60,123 bases of DNA. Source: Billgrantia aerodenitrificans (GTDB taxonomy: Bacteria > Pseudomonadota > Gammaproteobacteria > Pseudomonadales > Halomonadaceae). Positions 27,427 through 36,075 of the stretch are shown here, one piece after another (the stretch's first letter is position 1; every line of letters starts with the position of its first letter). Both the position numbers and the translations under genes were made by a program. The stretch covers positions 1 to 60,123 of the forward strand of contig NZ_JABFTV010000016.1 of NCBI RefSeq assembly GCF_021404405.1. Reading direction: 5' to 3'. Below the pieces are notes generated by a model, which saw nothing but the letters and a program-made list of their open reading frames with translations, searched no databases and was not told where the DNA came from.

Positions 27427-28425
27427 TCACGCAGAGGCCTTGTCGTCCTTCAGGCTCGCCGGCGGCCAGTTCTCCAGCCGCATGCCGAGGGAAAGACCGC
27501 GAGCAGCCAACACGTCCTTGATTTCGTTCAAAGACTTCTTGCCGAGGTTCGGCGTCTTGAGCAGCTCGACTTCGGTGCGCTGAATCAAGTCGCCGATGTA
27601 GTAGATGTTCTCGGCCTTCAGGCAGTTGGCACTGCGGACGGTCAACTCGAGATCGTCTACGGGGCGCAGCAGGATCGGATCGACGTGATCCTCTTCCTCC
27701 TCGATCTCCTGCTCCTTGTCGGCTTCCAGGTCGACGAACGCTGCCAGCTGCTCCTGCAGGATGGTGGCGCTGCGACGGATGGCCTCTTCCGGATCCAGGG
27801 TGCCGTCGGTTTCCAGGTCGATGATCAGCTTGTCCAGGTCGGTACGCTGCTCGACACGAGCGGCATCGACGGCATACGAGACGCGACGCACGGGGCTGAA
27901 GGTGGCATCCAGCTGCAGGCGACCGATGGCACGCGACTCATCGTCGGCACCAACACGAGCATCAGCCGGCTCATAGCCACGGCCACGAGCGATCTTGAGC
28001 TGCATCTTGAGCTCGGCACCCTCGTTGACGTGAGCGATGACATGCTCCGGGTTGACGATCTCGACGTCGTGATCGAGGACGATGTCGCCCGCGGTCACCA
28101 CGGCCGGGCCCTGCTTGTTCAGCGAGAGCACTGCCTCGTCGCGACTGTGCATGCGGATGGCCACGTCCTTGAGGTTCAGGAGAATCTCGATGACGTCTTC
28201 CTGAACACCCTCGATCGCGCTGTACTCATGCTCGACACCTGCGATCTCGACTTCCACCACGGCGCAGCCGGGCATGGACGAGAGCAGAATGCGACGCAGC
28301 GCATTGCCCAGGGTATGGCCAAAGCCACGCTCGAACGGCTCGAGCACGATCTTCGCGTGATGCGCGCTGATCTCTTCGACCTTGATATCGCGCGGACGGA
28401 GAAACTCTGTCACTGAACGCTGCAT
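27427..28425 (-). CDS. rpoA: RNA polymerase alpha subunit
   Basis: A 332-residue subunit (E. coli 329) that dimerises to nucleate RNA polymerase assembly. The N-terminal domain (about 1-235) includes EPFERGFGHTLGNALRRILLSSMPG, and the C-terminal domain (about 250-325), which contacts UP elements and activators, includes LRSANCLKAENI and NLGKKSLNEIKDVL. It sits 82 bases after rpsD; that spacer holds a GC-rich hairpin at 28469-28488. rplQ follows by 39 bases. Confidence 0.99.
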   Translation of the reverse strand: MQRSVTEFLRPRDIKVEEISAHHAKIVLEPFERGFGHTLGNALRRILLSSMPGCAVVEVEIAGVEHEYSAIEGVQEDVIEILLNLKDVAIRMHSRDEAVLSLNKQGPAVVTAGDIVLDHDVEIVNPEHVIAHVNEGAELKMQLKIARGRGYEPADARVGADDESRAIGRLQLDATFSPVRRVSYAVDAARVEQRTDLDKLIIDLETDGTLDPEEAIRRSATILQEQLAAFVDLEADKEQEIEEEEDHVDPILLRPVDDLELTVRSANCLKAENIYYIGDLIQRTEVELLKTPNLGKKSLNEIKDVLAARGLSLGMRLENWPPASLKDDKASA

Positions 28426-28507
28426 AACTACACCTTTGAGGCTGCCTAACGGTTACTCGGTACTCGCTGCCGGCCCCGAGGGGCCGGCGCGACGCGGTCA
28501 GCGACGC

Positions 28508-29128
28508 TTACTTCGAGTACAGCTCGACGATCAGGTTTTCGTTGATGTCGGCCGACAGATCGCCGCGCTCCGGGATAGCCTTGAAGGTGCCTTCCATCTT
28601 CTTCGCGTCGACCTCGATCCAGGCGACGTCGCCACGGTTGGCAGCGATGGAGAGAGCACTCTGGATGCGCGCCTGGTTCTTCGCCTTCTCGCGAACGGAA
28701 ACCACGTCACCGGGCTTGACCTGATAGGAAGCCACGTTGACGGTGCGGCCGTTGACCGCGATCGCCTTGTGGCTCACCAGCTGGCGTGCCTCGGAACGAG
28801 TGGAGCCGAAGCCCATGCGGTAGACGACGTTGTCCAGTCGGGATTCGAGCAGCTGCAGCAGGACTTCGCCGGTGGCGCCGGAGCGACGGGCGGCCTCCTT
28901 GTAGTAGCTGCGGAACTGCTTTTCGAGTACGCCGTAGATACGACGCACTTTTTGCTTCTCGCGAAGCTGCAAGCCGTAGTCGGAAAGACGCTGACGGCGC
29001 TGGCCGTGCACACCCGGAATCTGCTCGGATTTGCACTTCTTCTCGAAGGGAGTCACACCACTCTTGAGGAAGAGGTCGGTGCCTTCACGACGAGACAGTT
29101 TGCACTTCGGTCCAATATAACGAGCCAT
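28508..29128 (-). CDS. rpsD: 30S ribosomal protein S4
   Basis: The 206-residue product has the same length as in E. coli. It starts MARYIGPKCKLSRREGTDLF and has the S4 RNA-binding domain LESRLDNVVYRMGFGSTRSEARQLVSH. S4 is a primary binder of the 16S rRNA 5' domain and, in E. coli, represses the alpha operon by binding a pseudoknot upstream of rpsM. The gene is 12 bases after rpsK. The cysteine of KCK is kept, but the E. coli zinc-type cluster is not. Confidence 0.98.
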   Translation of the reverse strand: MARYIGPKCKLSRREGTDLFLKSGVTPFEKKCKSEQIPGVHGQRRQRLSDYGLQLREKQKVRRIYGVLEKQFRSYYKEAARRSGATGEVLLQLLESRLDNVVYRMGFGSTRSEARQLVSHKAIAVNGRTVNVASYQVKPGDVVSVREKAKNQARIQSALSIAANRGDVAWIEVDAKKMEGTFKAIPERGDLSADINENLIVELYSK

Positions 29129-29140
29129 GAATCTGTCTCC

Positions 29141-29527
29141 TTAAACGCGGCGTTTCTTCGGCGGACGGCAGCCATTGTGGGGAATGGGCGTCGCGTCAGT
29201 GATGCTCTGCACGCGGAAGCCGGCGGCGCTCAGAGCGCGCACGGCGGATTCACGGCCAGGACCGGGGCCCTTGACCAGCACGTCGACGTTTTTCACACCA
29301 TACTCGGCTGCAGCGGTCGCTGCACGTTCGCTTGCCACTTGAGCAGCGAACGGGGTGCTCTTGCGAGAACCACGAAAACCCGAACCACCGGCAGTTGCCC
29401 AAGAGAGAGCATTGCCCTGGCGGTCTGTGATCGTCACGATCGTGTTGTTAAAAGAGGCGTGGATGTGCGCAACGGCGTCCACTACCTGCTTTTTAACCTT
29501 TTTACGGTTGCTACGCGGGTTAGCCAT
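29141..29527 (-). CDS. rpsK: 30S ribosomal protein S11
   Basis: A 128-residue platform protein (E. coli 129) near the E site, with HIHASFNNTIVTITDRQGNALSWATAGGSGFRGSRK-type core visible in pieces and the C-terminal NGCRPPKKRRV. It lies between rpsM (39 bases) and rpsD (12 bases) in the alpha operon. Confidence 0.98.
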   Translation of the reverse strand: MANPRSNRKKVKKQVVDAVAHIHASFNNTIVTITDRQGNALSWATAGGSGFRGSRKSTPFAAQVASERAATAAAEYGVKNVDVLVKGPGPGRESAVRALSAAGFRVQSITDATPIPHNGCRPPKKRRV

Positions 29528-29566
29528 GTTGATGTCTATTCCTGTCTTTACGCCAGAACGTGCGTG

Positions 29567-29923
29567 TTACTTGCGGATCGGCTTACGCGGGCCCTTACGG
29601 GTGCGCGCGTTAGTCTTGGTCCGCTGACCACGCAGCGGAAGACTACGACGATGACGCAGACCACGATAGCAACCCAGGTCCATGAGACGCTTGATGTTCA
29701 GCGTCACATCACGACGAAGGTCACCTTCCACGGTGTACTTGCCGACCTCTGCACGCAGGGCATCTACTTCTTCAGAAGAGAGCTCCTGGATCTTGGTGGT
29801 CGGCGCGATGCCGGTAGCGGCACAGATTTCCTGTGCACGCGTGCGGCCAATCCCGAAGATATAGGTCAGCGAGATCGCCGCATGCTTGTTGTCCGGGATA
29901 TTGACGCCTGCAATACGGGCCAT
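29567..29923 (-). CDS. rpsM: 30S ribosomal protein S13
   Basis: The 118-residue product has the same length as in E. coli. It starts MARIAGVNIPDNKHAAISLT and ends in the basic tail TRKGPRKPIRK that reaches the P-site tRNA. It is the first gene of the alpha operon. The 122-base spacer upstream, after rpmJ, holds a strong hairpin (29981-30017) and is where S4 feedback acts in E. coli. Confidence 0.98.
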   Translation of the reverse strand: MARIAGVNIPDNKHAAISLTYIFGIGRTRAQEICAATGIAPTTKIQELSSEEVDALRAEVGKYTVEGDLRRDVTLNIKRLMDLGCYRGLRHRRSLPLRGQRTKTNARTRKGPRKPIRK

Positions 29924-29980
29924 CAGCTTTCTCCGAAATTTGAGCGGCTTGCTCGATTAGTTACTACAAAAGGCGCAACA

Positions 29981-30017
29981 GCATACCCCTTTACCCATCT
30001 CAGGGCAAGGGGTATGC
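29981..30017 (-). terminator. Hairpin between rpmJ and rpsM (spc end / alpha operon leader)
   Basis: GCATACCCCTT pairs with AAGGGGTATGC across a 15-base loop. On the minus strand it is followed by TGTTGCGCCTTTTGT, a weak T-rich tract. It may be a partial terminator of the spc operon or part of the alpha leader. Confidence 0.6.
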
Positions 30018-30045
30018 CGGCACCACTTATTCACAAACGCCAGAA

Positions 30046-30159
30046 TCAACCCTGGCGCTGCTTGTGCCGCGGCTCGATGCAGATGACGCGAACCGCGCCA
30101 TTGCGCCGAATGATCTTGCAGTTACGGCACATCTTCTTGACGGAAGCTCGAACTTTCAT
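30046..30159 (-). CDS. rpmJ: 50S ribosomal protein L36 (zinc-binding form)
   Basis: A 37-residue protein starting MKVRASVKKMCRNCKIIRR. The zinc ribbon residues C11, C14, C27 and H32 are all present, so this is the zinc-containing (C+) type. It binds 23S rRNA near the L7/L12 stalk base. It is the last gene of the spc operon, 50 bases after secY, and precedes the hairpin spacer before rpsM. Confidence 0.97.
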   Translation of the reverse strand: MKVRASVKKMCRNCKIIRRNGAVRVICIEPRHKQRQG

Positions 30160-30209
30160 CGTTCCTTCTCCAAAATCGGCGCGGCGCGCCTTGTCACCGG
30201 CAGCGCCAC

Positions 30210-31541
30210 TCAGCGCATGATGCCGCCGCTGCCATAGCCTTTCAGGTTGGACTTCTTCATCACCGACTCGTACTGGTGCGACATGAGATGCGACTGCACC
30301 TGGGCCATGAAGTCCATGATGACCACCACGATGATCAGCAGCGCGGTACCGCCGAAGAAGAACGGCACGTTCCACGCCACGATCAGGAACTGGGGCATCA
30401 AGGAAACCGCAGTGATGTACAGGGCGCCGCACAGGGTCAGACGGGTCATGACCTTGTCGACATAGCGAGCGGTCTGCTCACCAGGACGAATACCCGGGAG
30501 GAAGGCCCCTGACTTCTTGAGGTTGTCAGCGACATCCTTGGGATTGAAGACCAGTGCTGTGTAAAAGAAGCAGAAGAATATCACCGCCGCGCCGAAAAGC
30601 AAGATGTAGAGCGGCTGTCCCGGGCCCAGGGCCTGGGAGGCACGCTGCAACCACTCCATGCCGTCGCCCGCTCCGACCCACTGGCCGATGGAGGCAGGGA
30701 ACAGCAGGATGCTGGAAGCGAAGATCGGCGGAATCACACCCGCCATGTTCACCTTCAGCGGCAGATAACTGCTCTGCCCGGCATACATCTTGTTGCCGAC
30801 CTGACGCCGCGGATAGTTCACCGTGATACGGCGCTGGCCGCGTTCGATGAAGACCACGAAGGCCACGGTCGCCACGCCCAGCACGGAGAGAGCCAGCAGC
30901 GGCAGCACGTTCCACGCGCCTTCGTTGCGGGCCAGCTCGAACGCCTGTCCCACCGCACCCGGCAGGCCTGCGACGATACCGGCGAAGATCAGCAGCGAGA
31001 TACCGTTGCCGATACCCTTTTCGGTGATCTGCTCGCCCAGCCACATCAGGAACACTGCACCCGACACGAAGGTGACGATGGCAGTGAAATAGAAGCTGAA
31101 GTCAGCGCTATAGGCGATGCCCTGGCTGGCCAGACCCACCGACATGCCGGTGGCCTGGACGAAGGCCAGCAGCACGGTACCGTAGCGGGTGTACTGGCTG
31201 ATCTTGCGGCGACCGGCCTCGCCCTCCTTCTTCAACTGCTCGAGGTGGGGCGAGACTGCGGTCAGCAGCTGCATGATGATCGACGCGGAGATGTAGGGCA
31301 TGATGCCCAGCGCCATGATACTCATGCGCTCCAGGGCGCCACCCGAGAACATGTTGAACATGCCCAGGATGGTGCCCTGCTGCTCCCTGAACAAGGCAGC
31401 AAGCTGGTCAGGATTGATACCGGGAACGGGAATATGGGCACCGATACGGTACACCACGATGGCGAGGAGCACGAAGCGCAGACGCGCCCACAGTTCACTC
31501 AGACCGCTGCCCATCGCCGGCATGTTTCCTGACTTGGCCAT
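30210..31541 (-). CDS. secY: Preprotein translocase subunit SecY
   Basis: The protein-conducting channel of the inner membrane. The 443-residue product equals E. coli in length, with ten predicted membrane helices. The lateral gate/plug region IPVPGINPDQLAALF, the motif FSGGALERMSIMALGIMPYI and the cytoplasmic loop GQRRITVNYPRRQVGNKMYAG, which contacts ribosome and SecA, are present. It starts directly after the rplO stop with no gap, so translation is coupled. secE, its partner, is in the same strand run at 56.9 kb. Confidence 0.98.
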   Translation of the reverse strand: MAKSGNMPAMGSGLSELWARLRFVLLAIVVYRIGAHIPVPGINPDQLAALFREQQGTILGMFNMFSGGALERMSIMALGIMPYISASIIMQLLTAVSPHLEQLKKEGEAGRRKISQYTRYGTVLLAFVQATGMSVGLASQGIAYSADFSFYFTAIVTFVSGAVFLMWLGEQITEKGIGNGISLLIFAGIVAGLPGAVGQAFELARNEGAWNVLPLLALSVLGVATVAFVVFIERGQRRITVNYPRRQVGNKMYAGQSSYLPLKVNMAGVIPPIFASSILLFPASIGQWVGAGDGMEWLQRASQALGPGQPLYILLFGAAVIFFCFFYTALVFNPKDVADNLKKSGAFLPGIRPGEQTARYVDKVMTRLTLCGALYITAVSLMPQFLIVAWNVPFFFGGTALLIIVVVIMDFMAQVQSHLMSHQYESVMKKSNLKGYGSGGIMR

Positions 31542-31976
31542 TTAGTCCTCTACCTTGCCGCCGGCAGCTTCGATCGCGGCACGGGCACCCTTGGTGACCT
31601 TGACGCCGCGAACGGTGACCGCCTTGTTGACGTCGCCGGAAAGAATGATCTTCGCGTGCAGAGTAGCGTCCTTGAGCACGTTGGCCTGCTTCAGGGTCTC
31701 CAGAGTGACTTCGTCACCCTCGACCTTGGCCAGCTCGCTCAGGCGCACCTCTTCGGAGACCAGCGACTTCATGGAAGTGAAGCCGAACTTGGGCAGGCGC
31801 CGCTGCAGCGGCATCTGACCACCCTCGAAACCGGGCTTCACGGTGCCGCCGCTACGCGACTTCTGACCCTTGTGGCCACGGCCACCGGTCTTACCCAGAC
31901 CGGAACCGATGCCACGGCCGACGCGCTTCTCGGCGTGCTTGGAACCCGGTGCCGGGCTCAGCGTGTTGAGTTTCAT
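31542..31976 (-). CDS. rplO: 50S ribosomal protein L15
   Basis: The 144-residue product (same as E. coli) has the Gly-rich N-terminal extension RVGRGIGSGLGKTGGRGHKG that threads into 23S rRNA. It lies three bases after rpmD and abuts secY, the conserved spc order L30-L15-SecY. Confidence 0.98.
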   Translation of the reverse strand: MKLNTLSPAPGSKHAEKRVGRGIGSGLGKTGGRGHKGQKSRSGGTVKPGFEGGQMPLQRRLPKFGFTSMKSLVSEEVRLSELAKVEGDEVTLETLKQANVLKDATLHAKIILSGDVNKAVTVRGVKVTKGARAAIEAAGGKVED

Positions 31977-31979
31977 GGA

Positions 31980-32162
31980 TTACTCTCCCTCTACCCGCAC
32001 AAGGTAGTTGACCTTGTGGATCATGCCGCGCACGGCAGGGGTGTCTTCCAGCTCGACCGTATGACCGATGCGGCGCAGGCCCAGGCCCTTCATAGTAGCC
32101 TTGTGCTTGGGCAGAGTGCCGATGGTGCTACGGATCTGGGTTACCTTGAGTGTGGCTGCCAT
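31980..32162 (-). CDS. rpmD: 50S ribosomal protein L30
   Basis: A 60-residue protein starting MAATLKVTQIRSTIGTLPKH, with the short bacterial L30 form (E. coli 59). It contacts 23S rRNA near 5S rRNA. It starts five bases after rpsE; rplO follows by three bases. The ATG at 32162 is chosen since the upstream frame overlaps rpsE and has no family match. Confidence 0.97.
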   Translation of the reverse strand: MAATLKVTQIRSTIGTLPKHKATMKGLGLRRIGHTVELEDTPAVRGMIHKVNYLVRVEGE

Positions 32163-32167
32163 GGTAG

Positions 32168-32668
32168 TTACCCCGTGATCGCTTCGACAGACAGACCGCG
32201 CTTGGCGGCGATGTCTTCCGGCGACTGCATGGAGGCGAGACCCTTGACGGTCGCGCGCACCACGTTGACCGGATTGGTGGAGCCGTAGCACTTGGCCAGG
32301 ACGTCATGGACGCCGGCCAGCTCGAGCACGGAGCGCATGGCGCCGCCGGCGATGATCCCGGTACCTTCGGAGGCCGGCTGCATGTACACCTTGGAGGCAC
32401 CGTGACGGGCCTTGACCGGGTACTGCAGGGTGTGACCCTTGAGGCTCACCTTGACCATGTTGCGGCGCGCCTGGTCCATGGCCTTCTGAATCGCGACCGG
32501 CACTTCACGCGCCTTGCCACGACCGAAGCCGACACGACCATTGCCGTCGCCAACGACGGTCAGCGCGGTGAAGCCGAAAATACGACCACCTTTGACCACC
32601 TTGGCGACACGGTTGACCTGCACGAGCTTTTCCTGCAGGTCGCCGGTGTTCTGTTCGTTCTTCGCCAT
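32168..32668 (-). CDS. rpsE: 30S ribosomal protein S5
   Basis: A 166-residue protein (E. coli 167). The loop VVKGGRIFGFTALTVVGDGNGRVGFG, seen here in full form, is where spectinomycin-resistance and ram mutations arise in E. coli; no obvious change is visible. It acts in decoding fidelity and mRNA entry. It is 11 bases after rplR in the spc operon. Confidence 0.98.
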   Translation of the reverse strand: MAKNEQNTGDLQEKLVQVNRVAKVVKGGRIFGFTALTVVGDGNGRVGFGRGKAREVPVAIQKAMDQARRNMVKVSLKGHTLQYPVKARHGASKVYMQPASEGTGIIAGGAMRSVLELAGVHDVLAKCYGSTNPVNVVRATVKGLASMQSPEDIAAKRGLSVEAITG

Positions 32669-32679
32669 CGTAAAACCCT

Positions 32680-33030
32680 TTAGAATTCCAGGCCGCCTTC
32701 ACGTGCGGCGTCGGCCAGGGCCTTGACGCGGCCGTGGTACTTGTAACCGGCACGATCGAAGGCCACCTGGGTGATGCCAGCCTGCTTGGCACGTTCGGCA
32801 ATCAGCGCACCCACCTTGGCGGCGGCGTCAGCATTACCGGTCGCACCCGCACGCAGGTCCTTGTCCAGCGTGGAAGCGCTGGCCAGCACCTTGCCACCAT
32901 CCGGCGAGATGATCTGCGCATAGATGTGACGCGGGGTACGGTTGACGCACAGGCGAAACACGCCCAGCTCGCGCATCTTGGCACGAGCGCGGCGGGCACG
33001 ACGGAGACGAGATTCTTTCTTCGCGTTCAT
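32680..33030 (-). CDS. rplR: 50S ribosomal protein L18
   Basis: The 116-residue product (E. coli 117) carries a 5S rRNA-binding core: N-terminal basic ESRLRRARRARAKM and the later DRAGYKYHGRVKALADAAREGGLEF end. It delivers 5S rRNA to the central protuberance with L5. It lies nine bases after rplF. Confidence 0.98.
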   Translation of the reverse strand: MNAKKESRLRRARRARAKMRELGVFRLCVNRTPRHIYAQIISPDGGKVLASASTLDKDLRAGATGNADAAAKVGALIAERAKQAGITQVAFDRAGYKYHGRVKALADAAREGGLEF

Positions 33031-33039
33031 AACCCTGCC

Positions 33040-33570
33040 TTACTTCTTCTTGGCTTCTTTGCGACGCACCTGCTCGTCGGCGTAGCGCACACCCTTGCCC
33101 TTGTAGGGCTCGGGCGGACGGAAGGCGCGGATCTCCGCAGCCACCTGACCGAGCATCTGCTTGTCCGCGCTCTTCAGCACGATGACGGTGTTCTTCGGCG
33201 TTTCCGCCGTAACACCCTTGGGCAGGGAGTACTCGACCGGGTGAGAGAAGCCCAGTGACAGATTCAGCGTCTGGCCACTTGCCTGGGCACGATAGCCGAC
33301 GCCAACGATTTCGAGGGTCTTGGTAAAGCCCTCAGAGACGCCGGTGACCAGGTTCTGGACCAGAGCTCGTGTGGTACCGACCATGGCCCAGGACTTGGCG
33401 CTCTCGCTCGGCTTGAAGGTCAGCTGACCCTCTTCCTGAGCGATGACCACGTCCGGGTGAACGGTCAGCGACAGCGTGCCCTGACCGCCCTTGGCGGTCA
33501 GCTGGTCGCCGTCGAGTTTGACGTCGACGCCGGCGGGCACTTTAACCGGATATTTGGCTACGCGGGACAT
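33040..33570 (-). CDS. rplF: 50S ribosomal protein L6
   Basis: The 176-residue product (E. coli 177) has two tandem L6 folds. The C-terminal signature PEPYKGKGVRYADEQVRRKEAKKK contains the family pattern. It binds 23S rRNA near the sarcin-ricin loop and factor-binding site. It is nine bases after rpsH. Confidence 0.98.
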   Translation of the reverse strand: MSRVAKYPVKVPAGVDVKLDGDQLTAKGGQGTLSLTVHPDVVIAQEEGQLTFKPSESAKSWAMVGTTRALVQNLVTGVSEGFTKTLEIVGVGYRAQASGQTLNLSLGFSHPVEYSLPKGVTAETPKNTVIVLKSADKQMLGQVAAEIRAFRPPEPYKGKGVRYADEQVRRKEAKKK

Positions 33571-33579
33571 TCCAGACTC

Positions 33580-33972
33580 CTAGAATACGGTGCAGATGAC
33601 TTCGCCACCGACGCCCGCCTGACGAGCGGCACGGTCGGTCATCACGCCCTTGGAGGTGGTGACGATCGCCACACCCATGCCATCCGCCACCTTGGGCAGT
33701 TCACTCTTGCCCTTGTACTGGCGCAGGGACGGCTTGGACACCCGCTGCAGGTGCTCGATGACCGGCTTGCCCTCGAAGTACTTGAGGGTCACGGTCAGCT
33801 CGGGCTTGGTACCTTCAGCGACCGCGAAGTCGTTGATGTAACCCTCTTCCTTCAATACGCGGGCCACCTCGACCTTGAGCTTGGAGGACGGCATGGTAAC
33901 CGTCTCCTTGGTGGCCATCTGCGCATTGCGGATACGGGTGAACATATCCGCCAGAGTATCTTGCATGCTCAT
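33580..33972 (-). CDS. rpsH: 30S ribosomal protein S8
   Basis: The 130-residue product (same as E. coli) starts MSMQDTLADMFTRIRNAQ and has the C-terminal signature TSKGVMTDRAARQAGVGGEVIC. S8 binds 16S helix 21 and, in E. coli, represses the spc operon by binding mRNA near rplE; whether a matching site exists here was not determined. It is 32 bases after rpsN. Confidence 0.98.
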   Translation of the reverse strand: MSMQDTLADMFTRIRNAQMATKETVTMPSSKLKVEVARVLKEEGYINDFAVAEGTKPELTVTLKYFEGKPVIEHLQRVSKPSLRQYKGKSELPKVADGMGVAIVTTSKGVMTDRAARQAGVGGEVICTVF

Positions 33973-34004
33973 TTACGTTGCGCTCCTGATGTTTCCGTGG
34001 CGGC

Positions 34005-34310
34005 TTACCAGCTGGACTTCTTCAGTCCAGGGACCTCGCCACGCATGGCGGCTTCACGCAGCTTGTTACGGCCGAGGCCGAACTTGTTGTAGTAGCCGTG
34101 CGGGCGACCAGTGATGCGGCAGCGGTTACGCTGACGCACCGGGCTGGAGTCGCGCGGCAACTGCTGCAGTTTCAGCGTCGCCTCGAAGCGCTCTTCGTCG
34201 GAAGAATTCACGCTCTGGATGATCGCCTTGAGCTCGGCACGGCGGGCCGCATACTTCTCGACCAGCTTGGTGCGCTTGAGCTCGCGTTCAATCATGCTCT
34301 TCTTTGCCAT
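34005..34310 (-). CDS. rpsN: 30S ribosomal protein S14 (long, zinc-free form)
   Basis: A 101-residue protein of the long type without the CxxC zinc ribbon; it ends LGRNKLREAAMRGEVPGLKKSSW and contains RNRCRITGRPHGYY. It assembles in the 30S head. It lies ten bases after rplE and 32 before rpsH. Confidence 0.98.
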   Translation of the reverse strand: MAKKSMIERELKRTKLVEKYAARRAELKAIIQSVNSSDEERFEATLKLQQLPRDSSPVRQRNRCRITGRPHGYYNKFGLGRNKLREAAMRGEVPGLKKSSW

Positions 34311-34320
34311 GATCCCACCC

Positions 34321-34860
34321 TTATTTCTTGAACGGGAAGTTCAGCGCGCTCAGCAGCGCACGACCTTCCTCGTCGGTGTTGGCAGTAGTGGTGATGGTGA
34401 CATCCAGACCACGAATCCGGTCGATCTTATCATATTCGATCTCCGGGAAGATGATCTGCTCACGCACACCCATGGAGTAGTTGCCGCGACCGTCGAAGGA
34501 CTTCGGGTTGAGACCACGGAAGTCACGTACGCGGGGGATCGCGATGTTGACCAGACGATCGAGGAATTCCCACATGCGCTCGGAGCGCAGGGTCACCTTG
34601 ATGCCGATCGGCCAACCTTCGCGCACCTTGAAGCCCGCGATGGACTTGCGTGCCTTGGTCACCAGCGGCTTCTGACCGGAGAGCTTCTCCAGGTCGCCGA
34701 TGGCATTCTCGATCAGCTTCTTGTCGCTGGTCGCGTCACCGATGCCCATGTTGAGGGTCACCTTGGTGATCCGCGGCACCTGCATCACGTTGGCGTAGCT
34801 GAACTGCTCTTTGAGCTGAGCCACCACCTCGTTCTGATAACGTTCTTTCAAGTTCGCCAT
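34321..34860 (-). CDS. rplE: 50S ribosomal protein L5
   Basis: The 179-residue product (same as E. coli) starts MANLKERYQNEVVAQLKEQF; signatures are ITKVTLNMGIGDATSDKK and IPRVRDFRGLNPKSFDGRGN. With L18 it binds 5S rRNA and touches P-site tRNA. It lies 18 bases after rplX. Confidence 0.98.
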   Translation of the reverse strand: MANLKERYQNEVVAQLKEQFSYANVMQVPRITKVTLNMGIGDATSDKKLIENAIGDLEKLSGQKPLVTKARKSIAGFKVREGWPIGIKVTLRSERMWEFLDRLVNIAIPRVRDFRGLNPKSFDGRGNYSMGVREQIIFPEIEYDKIDRIRGLDVTITTTANTDEEGRALLSALNFPFKK

Positions 34861-34878
34861 TTTGCTACCCGACTCGCG

Positions 34879-35196
34879 TTAGGCGTCGATCTGCGTCTGC
34901 GTCGACTTGTAGATACGTACCTTGGTACCGTCTTCCTTAACCTGGAAGCCGACGCGATCCGCCTTACCGGTCTCCGAGTTGAAGATCGCCACGTTGGACG
35001 CGTGAATCGGAGCCTCGCGCTCGACGATACCGCCCTGATTGCCCGCCATAGGGTTGGGCTTGGTGTGACGCTTGATCATGTTCACACCGGACACGACGAA
35101 GCGTTCGTCCTTGAGGACGCGCTTGATCGTGCCACGCTTGCCCTTGTCCTTGCCGGCGATGACGATCACTTCATCGTCACGTTTGATCTTTTGCAT
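34879..35196 (-). CDS. rplX: 50S ribosomal protein L24
   Basis: A 105-residue protein (E. coli 104) with the N-terminal KOW motif DDEVIVIAGKDKGKRGTIKRV. It initiates 50S assembly at the 5' end of 23S rRNA, near the tunnel exit. It is 14 bases after rplN. Confidence 0.98.
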   Translation of the reverse strand: MQKIKRDDEVIVIAGKDKGKRGTIKRVLKDERFVVSGVNMIKRHTKPNPMAGNQGGIVEREAPIHASNVAIFNSETGKADRVGFQVKEDGTKVRIYKSTQTQIDA

Positions 35197-35210
35197 GTCC
35201 GCTTCGCTCC

Positions 35211-35582
35211 TTACAGCACTTCAGGCGCCAGGGAAATGATCTTCATGAACTTCTCGGTACGAAGCTCACGAGTCACCGGCCCGAAGATACGGGTGCCGAT
35301 CGGCTGTTCGTTGGTGTTGTTCAACAGAACTGCCGCATTTCCATCGAAGCGGATCAGCGAGCCGTCGGAACGACGAACGCCGCTGCGGGTACGAACCACC
35401 ACCGCCTTGAGGACCTGGCCTTTCTTGACCTTGCCACGCGGAATGGCTTCCTTCACCGTGACCTTGATGATGTCACCGACCCGCGCGTAGCGGCGGTGCG
35501 AACCGCCCAGCACCTTGATGCACTGCACCCGGCGCGCTCCGCTGTTGTCGGCGACATCCAGCATTGTCTGAGTCTGAATCAT
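35211..35582 (-). CDS. rplN: 50S ribosomal protein L14
   Basis: A 123-residue protein (same as E. coli) starting MIQTQTMLDVADNSGARRVQ, a strongly conserved intersubunit-bridge protein and the binding site of the silencing factor RsfS. It is the first gene of the spc set, 39 bases after rpsQ. No separate promoter is obvious in that gap, so read-through from the S10 operon is likely. Confidence 0.98.
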   Translation of the reverse strand: MIQTQTMLDVADNSGARRVQCIKVLGGSHRRYARVGDIIKVTVKEAIPRGKVKKGQVLKAVVVRTRSGVRRSDGSLIRFDGNAAVLLNNTNEQPIGTRIFGPVTRELRTEKFMKIISLAPEVL

Positions 35583-35621
35583 CGGTTTTCTCCAAACCTA
35601 ATCTGACTGCTCTCGCCGAGC

Positions 35622-35882
35622 TCAGCCCCTGGCCTGCTCGATCACCTCGACCAGCGTCCAGGCCTTCTTCTTGGACAGCGGACGGCATTCCTGGATGGAA
35701 ACCGTGTCGCCGGCCTTGGCCTGGTTCGCCTCGTCATGGGCGTGCAGCTTGGTGGAGCGCTTGACGTACTTGCCATAGATCGGATGACGCTCGCGGCGCT
35801 CGATCATGACGACGATGGACTTGTCCATCTTGTCGCTCACCACCTTGCCGGTGAGCGTACGGGCTTTCTTTTCTTCGGCCAT
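35622..35882 (-). CDS. rpsQ: 30S ribosomal protein S17
   Basis: An 86-residue protein (E. coli 84) with the core LTGKVVSDKMDKSIVVMIER, binding 16S rRNA helix 11. The ATG at 35882 is chosen, one base after the rpmC stop. An in-frame GTG at 35891 would overlap rpmC and give three more residues. It is the last gene of the S10 operon order. Confidence 0.96.
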   Translation of the reverse strand: MAEEKKARTLTGKVVSDKMDKSIVVMIERRERHPIYGKYVKRSTKLHAHDEANQAKAGDTVSIQECRPLSKKKAWTLVEVIEQARG

Positions 35883-35883
35883 C

Positions 35884-36075
35884 TCAGTCACCTGCCTTCT
35901 CGTTGAGCACAGTCTTCACCCGGGCGATGTCCCGACGAACCTGCTTGAGCAGATGAGTCTGGCTGAGCTGGCCGGTGGCCTTCTGCATGCGCAGGTTGAA
36001 CTGCTCGCGGAGGAGTTCGAAGAGCTGCTCCTGGAGCTGCTCGACTGACTTTTCACGAATTTCCTGGGCTTTCAT
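35884..36075 (-). CDS. rpmC: 50S ribosomal protein L29
   Basis: The 63-residue product (same as E. coli) begins MKAQEIREKSVEQLQEQLFE and forms a helical hairpin at the peptide exit tunnel near the trigger-factor dock. The ATG shares one base with the rplP stop (TGATG), so it depends on termination-reinitiation. rpsQ starts one base after its stop. Confidence 0.97.
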   Translation of the reverse strand: MKAQEIREKSVEQLQEQLFELLREQFNLRMQKATGQLSQTHLLKQVRRDIARVKTVLNEKAGD

